Assembly (NCBI GenBank): GCA_029237695.1
Contig: JAQRGA010000032.1
Location: forward strand, 124,001-188,000
DNA: 64,000 bases
Origin: Conchocele bisecta
Lineage: Eukaryota; Mollusca; Bivalvia; Lucinida; Thyasiridae
Direction: 5' to 3'
The position numbers and the translations under genes are program-made. The notes beneath the pieces are model-generated. The model had not been told where the DNA came from. It was given only the letters and a program-made list of their open reading frames with translations, and did not search any database. Below, one piece after another: positions 54,032 to 64,000 of the stretch. Numbering within the stretch: the first letter of the stretch is position 1; each line of letters begins with the position of its first letter.

Positions 54032-55357
54032 ATGAGTCAAAACACGGGCTAGCTATTTCTTCAAGATTTATTGAAGCGCATTCTTTTTTTATTGGGCGCA
54101 TTAATTATTTTTAGATTAGGCACACATATTACTATTCCATTTATTTCTTCAACTGCTTTGGCTTCATTAGTGCATGATCAGCAAGGCACGATTTTAGATA
54201 TGTTTAATATGTTTTATGGTGGAGCGCTAGAAAAAAAAGGTTGTCTATTTTCACTCTAGGCATAATTGAATTATATATCGGCATTCTATTATTATACAAT
54301 TAATGGCATCTGTAGTTCCCAAGCTTGAACAACTTAAGAAAGAAGGAGAAAGTGGTAAGCGTAAGATTACACAATACACACGTTTAGGCACTGTAATTTT
54401 AGCAGTATTTCAATCTTACGGCATTTCAATTGCCCTGCAATCTCAAAGTGCTGGCGGTGCATCATTGGTAACAAATGTTGGTTTCACTTTTAGTTTAGTG
54501 ACAGTAATAACATTAACTACAGGTACGTTATTTTTGATGTGGTTGGGTGAGCAAATTACAGAAAAAGGTATTGGCAATGGTATTTCAATGATTATTTTTG
54601 CTGGTATCGTTTCAGGACTGCCATCAGCACTAGGTTCGACGGTTTAATAATAATTATCGTTGTTTCTAATTGGTGAGGTTGACGGTTTATTTTAGTTATT
54701 GCATTGTTGGTAATGACTTTGCTAGTTACTGCTTTTGTGGTGTTTATGGAACGCGGACAACGCCGCATTATTGTGAATTATGCAAAGCGTCAGCAAGGTC
54801 GTAAAATGGTTGGCGGTCAAAGTTCATACTTACCGCTTAAAATTAATATGGCTGGTGTGATACCGCCAATTTTTGCATCTTCTATTATTTTATTTCCGGC
54901 AACATTAGGTGGTTGGTTTTCACAATCAGAAGGCATGGGCTGGCTAGCTGATCTGACAGCAAGTATCTCTCCTGGTCAGCCGCTATATGTATTGTTTTAC
55001 GGTTTAGCGATTGTATTTTTTACATTTTTCTATACAGCACTAACTTTTGACTCAAAAGATACTGCAGATAATCTGCGTAAGTCTGGTGGCTTTATTCCTG
55101 GTATTCGTCCAGGTAAAAATTCAGCAGATTATATTGATTCTGTTATGTCGCGCTTGACAACGTCAGGTGCAGTTTATATTACTGCAGTTTGTTTGTTACC
55201 AGAGTTTTTGATTTTATATTGGAATGTGCCATTTTATTTTGGTGGTACTAGTTTATTAATTATCGTGGTGGTGGTGATGGACTTCATTGCACAAGCACAA
55301 TCACATTTAATGTCTAATCAATATGAGTCGTTAATGAAAAAGTCAGGTTTAAATTAA
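54032..55357 (+). pseudogene. secY: Preprotein translocase subunit SecY, three frameshifts
   Basis: SecY is the channel of the Sec translocon. Three open pieces line up: LLKRILFLLGALIIFRLGTH with the first helix, the part with [20 protein letters not shown] and [20 protein letters not shown], and the last part with [20 protein letters not shown] and FIPGIRPGK through the final LLKKSGLN-type end. Breaks are near 54050, 54235-54300 and 54645-54700. About ten membrane helices remain. Essential, so errors are assumed. Confidence 0.93.
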
Positions 55358-55369
55358 AAGGATAGTTTT

Positions 55370-55485
55370 ATGAAAGTAAGAGCATCGGTTAAAAAAATTT
55401 GTAACAATTGTAAGATTATTAAACGCCATGGCGTAGTGCGTGTAATTTGCAAAGAACCTAAGAACATAAGCAAAGACACGGTTAG
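55370..55485 (+). CDS. rpmJ: Ribosomal protein L36, one frameshift
   Basis: [20 protein letters not shown] followed by [11 protein letters not shown] carries the zinc Cys pairs of L36. One inserted base at about 55462 shifts the true ending HKQRHG and its TAG; the open frame otherwise runs to 55516. It follows secY as usual. Confidence 0.88.
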
Positions 55486-55630
55486 GAAAATTGACATTAC
55501 GTTTACTAAGAAATAAGGTATAATATTTTCTTTTGTTTTAAACTTTTAAAATTTTAATACATGTTGGTATTTACATAAGAAATAAAGTATCCAAACGTAT
55601 TTTAATGTAAAATAAAGGATAAAAACATAA

Positions 55631-56044
55631 ATGGCTAGAATAAAAGCTGGAAATAAAAAACATCCCAACACACAAACAACATCGTTTATTCGGTTTACAA
55701 ACAATTCAATTTTCGGTATTGAGGCGATGCCACGCGCAAAAGAAATTTGAAATTGAGTGAACTTTAAAAATAGACCCAGCAAAACCCAAAAAAAAAAAGT
55801 ATCGGATTTAGCTGAAGAAAACCAGATTTGGAGTTAATTCGTAACATAAAGTTTGCCTAAGATTGAAGTTGAAAGGCGACCTTCGTCGTCAAATTGCAAT
55901 TGAAATATTAAACGTTTGAAAGACTTAGGTTGTTACTCCCCGCGGTATTCGTCAACAGAAAATCATTACCAACTTCGTTGGTCCAAAGAACTAAAACCAG
56001 AAAAGCTAAGAACACGCAAATGGGATCCTCGACGTTTTAATTAA
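55631..56044 (+). pseudogene. rpsM: Ribosomal protein S13, many frameshifts
   Basis: S13 contacts the large subunit and P-site tRNA. MARI-AGI at the start, GLQTI-FGIG and KVSDLAEE are readable near 55680-55820. LRRQIAIEI-RLKDLGCY with RGIRHQ-like follow, and the end is a RTRKG-like stretch with PRR. A 130-base gap after rpmJ is AT-rich. Confidence 0.87.
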
Positions 56045-56068
56045 AATAATTATAGGTAGATATTGTAA

Positions 56069-56474
56069 TTGACTAAAACACCAACGAAGACAAAAAATCA
56101 AAAAAAGTCGTTACTGACGTGTTGCAACATAAATTCACGCAACATTTAATTTAAAAATAACCATTAGTTATGATTACTGACCTCTTCATGGTAGAATGCA
56201 GTTTACTGTGGCAACCATTCAGGCGGATTCTGGCTTTAAGAGGTTCTAGAAAATCTAACCCCATTTCGCACACAAGTAGCAGCTAGTAATTTTGCGAAAA
56301 GCAATAACATTTGGCATGAAGACCCAAGATATTCGCGTTAAAGGACCGGGCCCTGGTAGAGATTCGGCTATTCGTTGGATTAAACCACAAGGCTTAAAAA
56401 AATCAATCAATCACAGATGTAACGACGCCAATCCCTCAAATGTTGTCGTCCTTCAAAGAAACGTAGAGTGTTAA
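56069..56474 (+). pseudogene. rpsK: Ribosomal protein S11, many frameshifts
   Basis: S11 forms the 30S platform. The start reads LTKTPTKTKNQKK from TTG (or a damaged ATG). IHATFN-T, VMITD-HG, GFRGSRKSTPF-like and a clean patch MKTQDIRVKGPGPGRDSAIR follow. The end is near CRPSKKRRV, split between frames. Confidence 0.87.
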
Positions 56475-56483
56475 GGATAAATT

Positions 56484-57116
56484 ATGGCTCAGATAATTGG
56501 ACCTACTTGTAAATTCAGCCCGTCGCGAAGGCACTGACTTATTTTCTAAAAAGTGGCATAATATCATTATATTTCTAAAATTAAAGTACACAACTACCTG
56601 TATGCAGGCGCAACTGCCCGTAAAACTAAAGGTACTGAGTAGTAGGCTTGCGAGTTACGTGAAAAACAAAAGTTAGAACGCATTTATGGTATTTTGTAAA
56701 ACAATTTCGTTCATATTACACAAAAAGCCTCTCCAAAAGAAAAGATTCAACTGGTGAAAATCTAAATATCTTTATTAGAGAGTCTCCTTGATAATGTTGT
56801 ATTATCGTTTGGGCTTTGGTCTACGCGTGCGAAGCGAGGTCAATTAGTTTCTCATAAAGCTATCTTGGTTAATGGTTCAGTGGTTAACATTCCTTCTTAT
56901 CAAGTTGTTGATAATGATGAAATTTCTATTAGAGAAAAAGCAAAAAAACAAAACCGTATTCAATTAGCAATGGAATTAGCCGAGCAAGGAGATTTGCCAG
57001 AATGGGTTGAAATTGATGGCAAAGCATTAAAAGGTGTATTTAAAAATACTCCTACACGTGATGACTTATCGTCTGATATTGCAGAACATTTAATTGTTGA
57101 ATTGTATTCAAAATAG
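56484..57116 (+). pseudogene. rpsD: Ribosomal protein S4, first half frameshifted
   Basis: S4 starts 30S assembly and, in E. coli, represses the alpha operon. The first 350 bases are noisy: ARREGTDLF near 56525, KQKLERIYG near 56670, RRLDNVVYR-LGF near 56790. The S4-domain end is clean from 56865: [16 protein letters not shown] across one shift, then [20 protein letters not shown] and a proper end. Confidence 0.92.
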
Positions 57117-57126
57117 GGAGTATATT

Positions 57127-58195
57127 ATGCGAGGAAATGCAAGAAGTTTTTTAAAACCAAAGTTGGTTGAGTCACAAAAAATAGCAAATAACAAATAAAG
57201 TATTCGTTTGAGCCTTTGGAGAAAGGCTTTGGTCATACATTAGGCAATGCGTTAAGAAGAACATTATTATCTTCTATTTCAGGTTCTGCAATTACAGAAG
57301 TAGCGATCGATGGTGTTATGCACGAATTTTCAACTATTGATGGCGTTCAAGAAGATGTATTAGATATCTTATTAAATCTTAAAGAAGTTTCAGTTGCGCT
57401 AAACACTTCTAATTCAGCAGAAGTTATTATTGATAAAAAAGGTCCTTGTAAAATAACAGTATCCGATATTGAGGCGAATGCAACAGATATTTCAGTATTT
57501 AACAAAGATAAAATTATTGCAACAGTAAATGCTGGTGGGCATATGCGCATTACACTTAAGATCAATACAGGCATAGGCTATGATACGGCAGTTGCACGTG
57601 ATGATGAAGCATCGACAATTGGCGGTATGCAGTTAGATGCAAGTTTTTCACCAATTAGGCGGTAATGCACGTTAGAATGCAATTTTTTCACCAAATAGGC
57701 GTGTTAAAAGTTTTACCGGTTGATGCAGCAAAAACGTGTTAATCCCAACAAGATTAATATTGAAACAAAAAAAAATTGTAAATGGAGACAAATGGTTCAG
57801 TTAAATGCTGAGAAGCAGTTAAAGAAGCGTGCAGCAACAATCTTGCAAGAGCAAATTAGCCTTCATTTGTTGAATTAGAACTTAGTTTAAAGAGGAAAGA
57901 AGTGCCAGTTGCCAAACTTACCAAAGTGATTATTTTACCCACCCACAATTATTAAATAGCAGTAGATGAATTAGAATTAACAGTACGTAGTGCAAACTGT
58001 TTTGAAGGCTGAGCACAAATTCTACTATAATGTTTGGGGATTTAATCCAGCAGTCTGAACAAGATTTATTAAGAACCCCCTAATTAGGACGTAAGTCATT
58101 AAGTGAAATCAAAGGAAAAAGCGTTAAACATGACCATAAAGGTCTAAGATTTAGACACAGGTCGTTGAGAAACGTGGCCACCAGTTTGATTTAAA
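57127..58195 (+). pseudogene. rpoA: RNA polymerase alpha subunit, C-terminal half frameshifted
   Basis: RpoA assembles RNA polymerase and contacts activators and UP elements. The start MRGNARSFLKPKLVESQKI is followed by one frame change near 57195, then 149 clean residues: EKGFGHTLGNALRRTLLSSI and EVAIDGVMHEFSTIDGVQED. After a duplicated segment at 57628-57702 the frame breaks. The C-terminal domain shows ELTVRSANC-LKAE near 57980 and TPN-LGRKSLSEIK near 58080. The 3' boundary is approximate. Confidence 0.92.
57628..57702. repeat. Tandem duplication of about 36 bases inside rpoA
   Basis: The segment ATGCAGTTAGATGCAAG to AATTAGGCG (57628-57662) recurs with indels at 57666-57702. Alpha subunits do not repeat this stretch. 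The left copy belongs to the clean block, the right to the noisy block. Confidence 0.8.
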
Positions 58196-58222
58196 TGATG
58201 GAAATAAAATGGAAATATTTAC

Positions 58223-58665
58223 ATGAGACACAAGAAAAGTCAGGGTAAAGACAACTAAAGCCGTAATTCCTTCCTATCGCAAGGCGATTTTTGTTAAGAA
58301 TAATGGGCAAATTCATTGTTGTTTCTTTCATGAGAACAATCAGAAACAACTTTGCCAAAGAAAAGCAAAAGAGCTTCGCCGTGTTGTTGAACCAGTTAAT
58401 TACTAAAGCTCAAAATTAACAAAGTGTTTCTAAAACGTCCGGTCAATAATAATTTTCAAAATTACGTGACGATGCCTTCAGTGGCTAAAGTTTAATTCAC
58501 GATCAGATTAGGTCCATTTCTCAATAAAGAAAATCGTCCCCCAGGTTGGTTTATACTCGTATTCTTAAATGTTTGGTTTTCAGCAACTGGCGATAACAAA
58601 GCACCAATTGGCAATAATTATTCAGTTAGTTGATTTTCCGAATAAAAACTACTAACCGATGATAA
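58223..58665 (+). pseudogene. rplQ: Ribosomal protein L17, frameshifted
   Basis: L17 ends the alpha operon. MRHKKSG, NRNSSHRKAMF-like near 58265, LPKAKELRRVVEP across frames near 58355-58395 and the end NRPGGYTRILK then LVDFPNK near 58630 are readable. Confidence 0.87.
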
Positions 58666-58709
58666 CTGATACTGATACTGTAATTTCCATAAAGGAAAAA
58701 ACAAAATAT

Positions 58710-58929
58710 ATGCCTTCAATTAATTAAAGTAAGAGAATGAGCCCTTTTGATATTGCACTTAGAACGTTTTTCGTCGTACTTGCGATAGAGCTCTGTGTTT
58801 ATTATAGGAGTTCGTAAGAATTTTACGAAAAACCAACATGGGTTAATAGCGTATGAAAGCAGCTGCAGTTTAGCGCAAACGCATAAAGAAATATCTAAGA
58901 ATCGTATTCATCGTAAGAGAATGTATTAG
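58710..58929 (+). pseudogene. rpsU: Ribosomal protein S21, frameshifted
   Basis: S21 helps the 30S subunit choose mRNAs. MPSIN-KVRENEPFDIALR is readable with one shift; FRRTCDRA, GVRKNFTKNQ for VRKKEFYEKP and a clean end KRKRNIKN-RIHRKRMY follow. It is a separate unit just before yqeY, the order seen in many gammaproteobacteria. Confidence 0.87.
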
Positions 58930-59008
58930 AGAATTTATCATTTTGCAATTTATATGTAATAACAAAATCTTAGTTTTTACTAAGATTTTTTGATTTAGGA
59001 GTACAACA

Positions 59009-59472
59009 ATGTCAGAGTTAAAGCAACAACTCATCAAAGATATGAAATCGGCAATGAAAGATAAAGATAAAGATAGATTAAAAACTATCCGTATGATTTT
59101 AGGTGCTATTAATCAAAAAGAAGTTGATAATCGTATTGAACTTGTTGATGAGCAAGTATTAATTGTCATCCAAAAGATGACTAAGCAACGTAAAGATTCT
59201 ATTTTGCAATTCAAAAAAGCTGATCGCACCGATCTTGTTGAAATTGAAGAATCGGAGCTAGTTGTCATCAATAACTATATGCCTGTCGCAAACTTTTCAT
59301 TCAGAAAAATAAAAATTTGTACATAGCCATAGTTGTTGATAAAGCTATTGCTAATTCTGGTGCATCTTCTATGCAAGATATGGGTAAACTAATGAGATTG
59401 CTTAAGGCTCAACTCACGGGTAAGGCTGATATGGGTGTCGTCTCTAGTATTATCCGTTCTACATTTTCTTAA
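59009..59472 (+). CDS. yqeY: GatB/YqeY domain protein, one frameshift
   Basis: YqeY is a small helical protein related to the tail of GatB; its cell role is not settled. The first 95 residues are clean: LKQQLIKDMKSAMKDKDKDR, RMILGAINQKEVD and KQRKDSILQFKKADRTDLV. Near 59285-59330 an indel hides the junction, and the end IVVDKAIANSGASSMQDMGK then LLKAQLTGKADMGVVSSIIR is in another frame. Total length of about 150 residues fits. Often found between rpsU and dnaG; dnaG is not here. Confidence 0.9.
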
Positions 59473-59530
59473 AAAGAAGCTTGTTGATTGTTTTATAATG
59501 GATTCTAATTTATTTTTTTTGTAGGAGACT

Positions 59531-60258
59531 ATGAAACTAGTATTAATTTTATTACTTATTAGTAATTTTGCATTTGCACAGGTTGTGCCAAATTATGCTA
59601 AAGAAAAACGCTGGGCATCACAAGTAGAAGGTGGTTTGATGGATGGTGATGTAGTTTGGTTAAGTACTAACAAGCAACAATTTATGTTGCTTTATACGCC
59701 CAGTGAAACTAATACCAAGCGTGCGGCATTGATTGTCCATGGTTTAGGAGCGCACCCTGATTGGGCACAAGTCATTCAACCTTTACGCGTTGCACTTAGG
59801 TGAAAAAAGGCTGGCATACTTTATCTATTCAAATGCCAGTATTGGCAAATGATAAAGATGCAATTCAATATATACCTTTACTGACTCAAGCCGACAATCG
59901 TATTAAAGCTGCGATTAATTATCTGCAACAGCAAGGATTAAACGCAGATGCAATTGTGTCTCATAGTTTAGGTAGTGTAATGAGTGCACATTATTTAGAT
60001 AATCAGCAGCACCCATTTAAATATTTTGTTGCTATTGGGATGCCAGACTTAGCGGTTAAATATTTGAGTAAAATTCGTATTCCAATGTTGGATTTATATG
60101 GTGTAGATGATATTGAACCAGTGCTTAAGTCTGTCAAAGAACGAGCACAAGCCTCTAAAAAAAACAAATATTACACACAAAAAAAAGTGGATGCTGATCA
60201 TTTTTTTAATGACAAGGATGCCTTGTTAATTGACGAGGTTAGTATCTGGTTGAAATAG
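59531..60258 (+). CDS. Alpha/beta hydrolase, secreted, one frameshift
   Basis: The start MKLVLILLLISNFAFA is a signal peptide, with GTAGGAG before it. The fold has LIVHGLGAHPDWAQVIQPLR (oxyanion strand) and a nucleophile elbow VSHSLGS (GxSxG variant S-H-S-L-G), with DLYGVDDIEP and DADHFFNDKD as candidate Asp and His loops. An indel near 59798 splits the gene. It resembles the DUF3530 group. Substrate unknown; periplasmic placement is inferred from the signal peptide. Confidence 0.75.
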
Positions 60259-60261
60259 CGC

Positions 60262-61730
60262 TATTATTATTCCAGTGCATTTTCTGGCTTTATTGTGTCT
60301 AGCAGTGGCACAGAAAATCATATAGATAATTTAGATTTTATTTCATATTGAGGTATTATTTCGGCATTTGTTGCAGATGAGTGTGCGTTTTGTTTCACTT
60401 AGCGCTAAAGTAGTACACAGAGTATGTTTATTAAAAACTTCAAAATTTATTGTGTTTTTTTTTGGCTTTGTTAGGAGTAGGAATGTTAATTTTAAGATTT
60501 TTAGCAGGCCAGTTGGTGTTAATTTATTAAAAATATCATCAAAACTACGTTGGACATTACAACAAAAATGTTTTTCTGGTTTTATAAAATCAATAACTTT
60601 GGTTAGCCTTACTTAAGGAAATACAAACTTTGTTGGTGCACACCAGATCATAGTGTTGGAACGTCATTTTCTAAAATCAACAATATTTTCATTGCCCGAC
60701 TTTACGGCGTAGACCATAAAGTGTAGTTTTTGGATAGCGGTTTGGGGATGAGCAAAATCATTCATAATAGCGATTATATAAATCGGTTTGGTGTTTAACC
60801 TCTAAACGACGCTTACTCCATAAATGTATTTAATGCTCGCATGCAGTTATTTTTAATTCTACTCCAATATGAGGTGCGGCATAATAGCACAAAGTCCATT
60901 TTGCAATATTGTGCTCACCCATAAATCCGATTCCCAATCAACTGTGTTATATTCAAATATCAAAAAGGAGTGCCGTGACACTGAGTGAGAGTGTTGCAGT
61001 AGTAATATTTGTTGCTGCGAATAAAAGACCTAAAACCATATCAAACACTTGTTCAATATTTGTATTATTTTGTGGATGGATAATAATTCCATTATTTGGT
61101 ACGGTACGAATAAGATTATAAAACTGTTTTTGAATATCTTTGAGTGAATCGAAAATATCAGCATGGTCCAAACTCAAGGTTATTAATCACTAAAGTTTTA
61201 GGACGATAATGTATAAATTTTGAGCGTTTGTCAAAAAAAGCAGAGTCATATTCATCAGCTTCAATTACGAAAAAATTAGAGTTAGTCAATCGCGATGATA
61301 CGCCAAAATTTTCTACCACACCACCAATCAAAAAGCTTGGATTGTGCTCTGCATATTCAAGTATCCAAGATAGCATACTAGCGGTAGTGGTTTTGCCATG
61401 TGTACCAGAAATCCCAAGAACCCATCTATCGTGTAAAACATTTTCACTTAACCATTGTGCACCTGAAGTGTAGATGTATTGTCTGTTTAAAATCTCTTCT
61501 ACACATTCGTTGCCACGTGACAAGGCATTGCCAATGATATAGAGCTCTGCCTGCGGTAAATCTTTTCTATAGTAGCCATCCGTATAACTAATATTTTGTT
61601 CATCTAGCTGCATACTCATTGGCGGGTAAACACCATGGTCTTGCCCAGTAATGGTGTGTCCAAGTTGTTTGGCAATTAGCGCCAAAGAACCCATAAATGT
61701 ACCAGCGATACCTAGAATATGGATGTGCAT
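60262..61730 (-). pseudogene. mpl: UDP-MurNAc--tripeptide ligase Mpl, second half frameshifted
   Basis: Mpl recycles cell-wall tripeptide by joining it to UDP-MurNAc. The first 190 residues are clean: MHIHILGIAGTFMGSLALIA, GNALSRGNECVEEIL, P-loop GISGTHGKTTTASML and EADEYDSAFFDKRSKF. After a frame change at about 61165 come FDHADIFDSLKDIQKQFYNL and RTVPNNGIIIHP. Then KRRLEV, DFAHP-TAIQ and LYGLRRKVG-like pieces are seen in noise to about 60640. The 3' end is approximate. Confidence 0.88.
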
Positions 61731-61796
61731 TTTATATTGTATTAATTGCTATTGTAGTGGTATTATATGTTTATTTATTCTGATTTGTAGCAACTT

Positions 61797-62884
61797 ATGA
61801 AAATATATTTAGTCGGTGGGGCTGTTCGAGATCAATTATTGGGCATTGCTGATAAAAATACTGAAAAAGATTGGGTAGTGGTTGGCTCTTCGCATGATGA
61901 AGTATTAGATTTGGGTTATCGACAAGTGGGAAAAACTTTTCCTGTTTTTCTACATCCTGTCACACAAGAAGAATATGCACTTGCTAGAATTGAGCGAAAA
62001 GTAGACAAAGGCTATAAAGGATTTGAGTTTAATACTTCTAAATATGTTACTCTTAGGCAAGATTTATCTCGTAGAGATTTAACTATTAATGCAATTGCTC
62101 AAACAAAAGACGGTGAATTAATTGATCCGTTCAATGGGCGAGAAGATTTAGCAATAGATTGCTTAGACATGTCTCTGATGCGTTTAGTGAAGACCCTGTA
62201 CGTGTGTTGCGTGTGGCAAGATTTGCCGCACGATTTAAAGTATTTGGCTTTAAAGTGGCGCACTCAACACATCAGCTAATGAAAGACATGGTTGCTTCAG
62301 GAGAGGTTGATGCATTAACACCTGAGCGTGTCTTTAAAGAGCTTGAAAAGGCATTATCTTACGAGACACCTTCATCTTTTTTTAAGGTGTTATCAGCTTG
62401 TGGTGCTGATGCAAGGGTTTTTCCAATGCTCAGCAATAGTGCCCACACAACACACGATAATGAGTTTGAATTTTTAGATTATTTAGATACTAGTAATCCA
62501 GCTATTAAGTTTGCTGTTTGGTTGCATAATGAGAGTGTAGGTACTATTGAACAATTATGTCAGTATATTAAATGTCCCAAAGAATATACACATCTTGCTA
62601 TACTAACGAGTCAGTGGCGAGTAGTAGCTCACCAACTAGAGCAAGAAAATGCAGAAGTGGTGCTAGATTTTTTTAGAAGAACCGATGCATTAAGGCGCAA
62701 ATGGCGTTTTGAGCAATTACTCGCAGTATTTGTTTTGCTGGGTGTTGAGGTTGGGCCGATAAAGCAGCTGCGCGACCATCTTAATGACATTGATATCACT
62801 AATCTTAATAAAAGTAATATTGCTGAAGAGATTCATAATAAGAAGTTGTTAATTATTGAGTTATTTTACAACTCGACAAAATGA
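61797..62884 (+). CDS. cca: CCA-adding enzyme (tRNA nucleotidyltransferase), one frameshift
   Basis: Cca builds or repairs the CCA end of tRNAs. Class II features: [16 protein letters not shown] (nucleotide-binding GGxVRD), EKDWVVVGS with the metal aspartate pair region, [10 protein letters not shown], and after the break [15 protein letters not shown]. At 62155-62175 a one-base shift joins [14 protein letters not shown] to [12 protein letters not shown]. The C-terminal helical part is shorter than in E. coli Cca, with no HD-domain motif obvious to me. tRNA genes here encode CCA, so its role is repair. Its 3' end overlaps the convergent nuclease gene by 24 bases. Confidence 0.93.
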
Positions 62885-64000
62885 ATCATATTCACAATAT
62901 TTACAAGCACCTTTGGTCGGCAGTACTTCGGCGCAACCTTGTTGATAGTTTAAGCTGGTTTGGTTTAATTGTTGTTGCCAAAGTTTTAGCTGTTCGTCCC
63001 AATCGGTGCAAGATTTCTGCCTAGAAGTTTTGTTTGGCAAAGAATCTTTATTTCTTGCCAAACCAGTGTAACTGATTTTATCTGCTGCTGGCTTAATGAA
63101 GGCAATACCGTCAGCTAAACTGATGGTGGTATAAATGGGCAATTGCGGCTCTTTGATTAGATCGCCACACCAAGGGTTACTTGGTAAGTTTCCGGTTTTG
63201 TAATCAAAGATAATACGGTCGCCATTGCTCATTTCATCAACACGATCAAGGCGTATACTAAAATTTAAATCGGCAACATTGGCTTCAATTGTTTGTTCGG
63301 TTGCGATCACTCTAAAGATATCACGTTGTTTTTCGGTAGCGATGAATTTATGAATTAATTGTTGCAGTCGGTCATGTTCGATTTTGGTAAATCCAGAGCG
63401 ACTATAACACTTTAATTCATTTTGAATAGCAGTATCGACCAGTTGGCTTAATGCATCTTTACTATAAGCCACTAAATCAGTAGAAGATTGTGCTTGTTGA
63501 TAAATAGCTTCCAACACTTTATGCACCACATTTCCTTGCTCTGCAAGATTAAGGCCAATATGTGGCGCATCAAATTTTTTAATAATGTTAAGGCGATGAG
63601 TAAAACCTTTAAAGGCACAAGCCATTTGGTCTTTTAAAATACCTACGCCACCATTCACTTGCTTGTTAACCAAAAGTGCGGTTTGAATATCGATAATGGC
63701 TTCCAATATGATAGGATGATACTGGTATTTAGGTGTTTCAATTTTGTTATTAAAAGTTAGCAGGGGTGAGCCGTGTTGTTCGCTTTCAAAATGAGTTTTG
63801 GCATAAGAGAAATTCACTCGATTAGATAAATTGATTAAGTTATTTAGCGTATTTTTAGCATCTTTTGTAATTAGTTCAAAATTACTATGAGGAATTTGAT
63901 ATTGTGCAGCAACATCATTAGGGATGAAACGCGGAGCATTAAGTGTTGCTGGTAAGAAATTATCCGTCATGCCGAGTATCCATGCTTCATCAAAATACAA
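62861..64000 (-). CDS. RecB-like PD-(D/E)XK nuclease, 5' end outside window
   Basis: The 379 visible residues match the C-terminal part of the AddB/RecB-type 'probable DNA repair protein' family. A helicase-like segment (MYFDEAWILGMTDNFLP) leads to a RecB nuclease domain with NLAEQGNVVHKVLEAI, RLDRVDEMSNGDRIIFDYKT (Asp and DYK catalytic core) and QLPIY. A Cys cluster, [10 protein letters not shown] plus an upstream Cys, resembles the iron-sulfur staple of AddB nucleases. The start lies beyond the right edge; the Met at 64000 is internal. A partner helicase gene would be expected upstream. Confidence 0.85.
   Translation of the reverse strand: MYFDEAWILGMTDNFLPATLNAPRFIPNDVAAQYQIPHSNFELITKDAKNTLNNLINLSNRVNFSYAKTHFESEQHGSPLLTFNNKIETPKYQYHPIILEAIIDIQTALLVNKQVNGGVGILKDQMACAFKGFTHRLNIIKKFDAPHIGLNLAEQGNVVHKVLEAIYQQAQSSTDLVAYSKDALSQLVDTAIQNELKCYSRSGFTKIEHDRLQQLIHKFIATEKQRDIFRVIATEQTIEANVADLNFSIRLDRVDEMSNGDRIIFDYKTGNLPSNPWCGDLIKEPQLPIYTTISLADGIAFIKPAADKISYTGLARNKDSLPNKTSRQKSCTDWDEQLKLWQQQLNQTSLNYQQGCAEVLPTKGACKYCEYDSFCRVVK

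Noticed and set aside
1..64000. CRISPR array, prophage, integron or insertion sequence
   Set aside because: I saw no regularly spaced repeats, no transposase or integrase motif and no phage structural gene on either strand. The noisy blocks could hide a short element.

Overview
The window is AT-rich DNA from a gammaproteobacterium. The str, S10, spc and alpha ribosomal clusters lie head to tail (rpsL to rplQ). The set pgsA - tRNA-Gly - tRNA-Cys is present, as are Rnf, LpxC, LptE, KdsD and EF-P with EpmA. SoxB with a DUF4395 partner and a TauE/SafE-type anion exporter point to a sulfur oxidiser. Together with the base composition this fits the SUP05/Thioglobaceae group (free-living, or mussel/clam gill symbionts). 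That placement is inference; no 16S gene is present.

Layout. 0-12.4 kb: lpxC (cut by the left edge), tmRNA, tyrS-proA-holA-lptE on the minus strand, ftsH-folP-glmM on the plus strand, an acetyltransferase, a broken exporter and rnfAB. 12.4-18.6 kb: rnfC, rnfD, rnfG, queA, a HIT hydrolase and a HbpS/GlcG-like gene, all shredded by indels. 18.6-21.8 kb: a reductase-like gene behind sucCD (minus) and a DNA methyltransferase relic. 21.9-33.2 kb: efp-epmA, a Sel1-repeat gene, argG, three tRNAs with pgsA, murF and murE, with a small regulator and an outer-membrane barrel between the two mur genes; most of it is indel-ridden. 33.3-39.2 kb: soxB, DUF4395, HupE/UreJ, a phoX scrap, kdsD and a low-molecular-weight phosphatase. 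39.2-58.9 kb: the ribosomal super-operon, then rpsU. 59-64 kb: yqeY, an alpha/beta hydrolase, mpl, cca and a RecB-like nuclease (cut by the right edge).

The dominant feature is a patchwork of quality. Blocks of clean, intact genes alternate with blocks where every gene, including rpsL, rpsG, tuf, rpsJ, rplP, rplN, rpsM, rpsK, tRNAs and half of rpoA, carries an indel every 10-30 bases. Correct protein can still be followed by hopping frames. Essential genes cannot be dead in a living cell. At two clean/noisy borders (murE, rpoA) a 35-48 base segment is present twice, once clean and once noisy. The simplest reading is an assembly whose gaps were filled with uncorrected long reads. Genes typed 'pseudogene' below are broken as sequenced; most are probably functional in the organism. 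Exceptions that look like real decay are the methyltransferase relic and the phoX scrap, both in or beside clean sequence.

I did not find a convincing undescribed system. The best biological leads are the soxB-DUF4395-HupE cluster, the regulator/porin insertion between murE and murF, the gene-sized gap between rpsH and rplF with a hairpin over the rplF ribosome-binding site, and an rnf operon without rnfE at its usual place.
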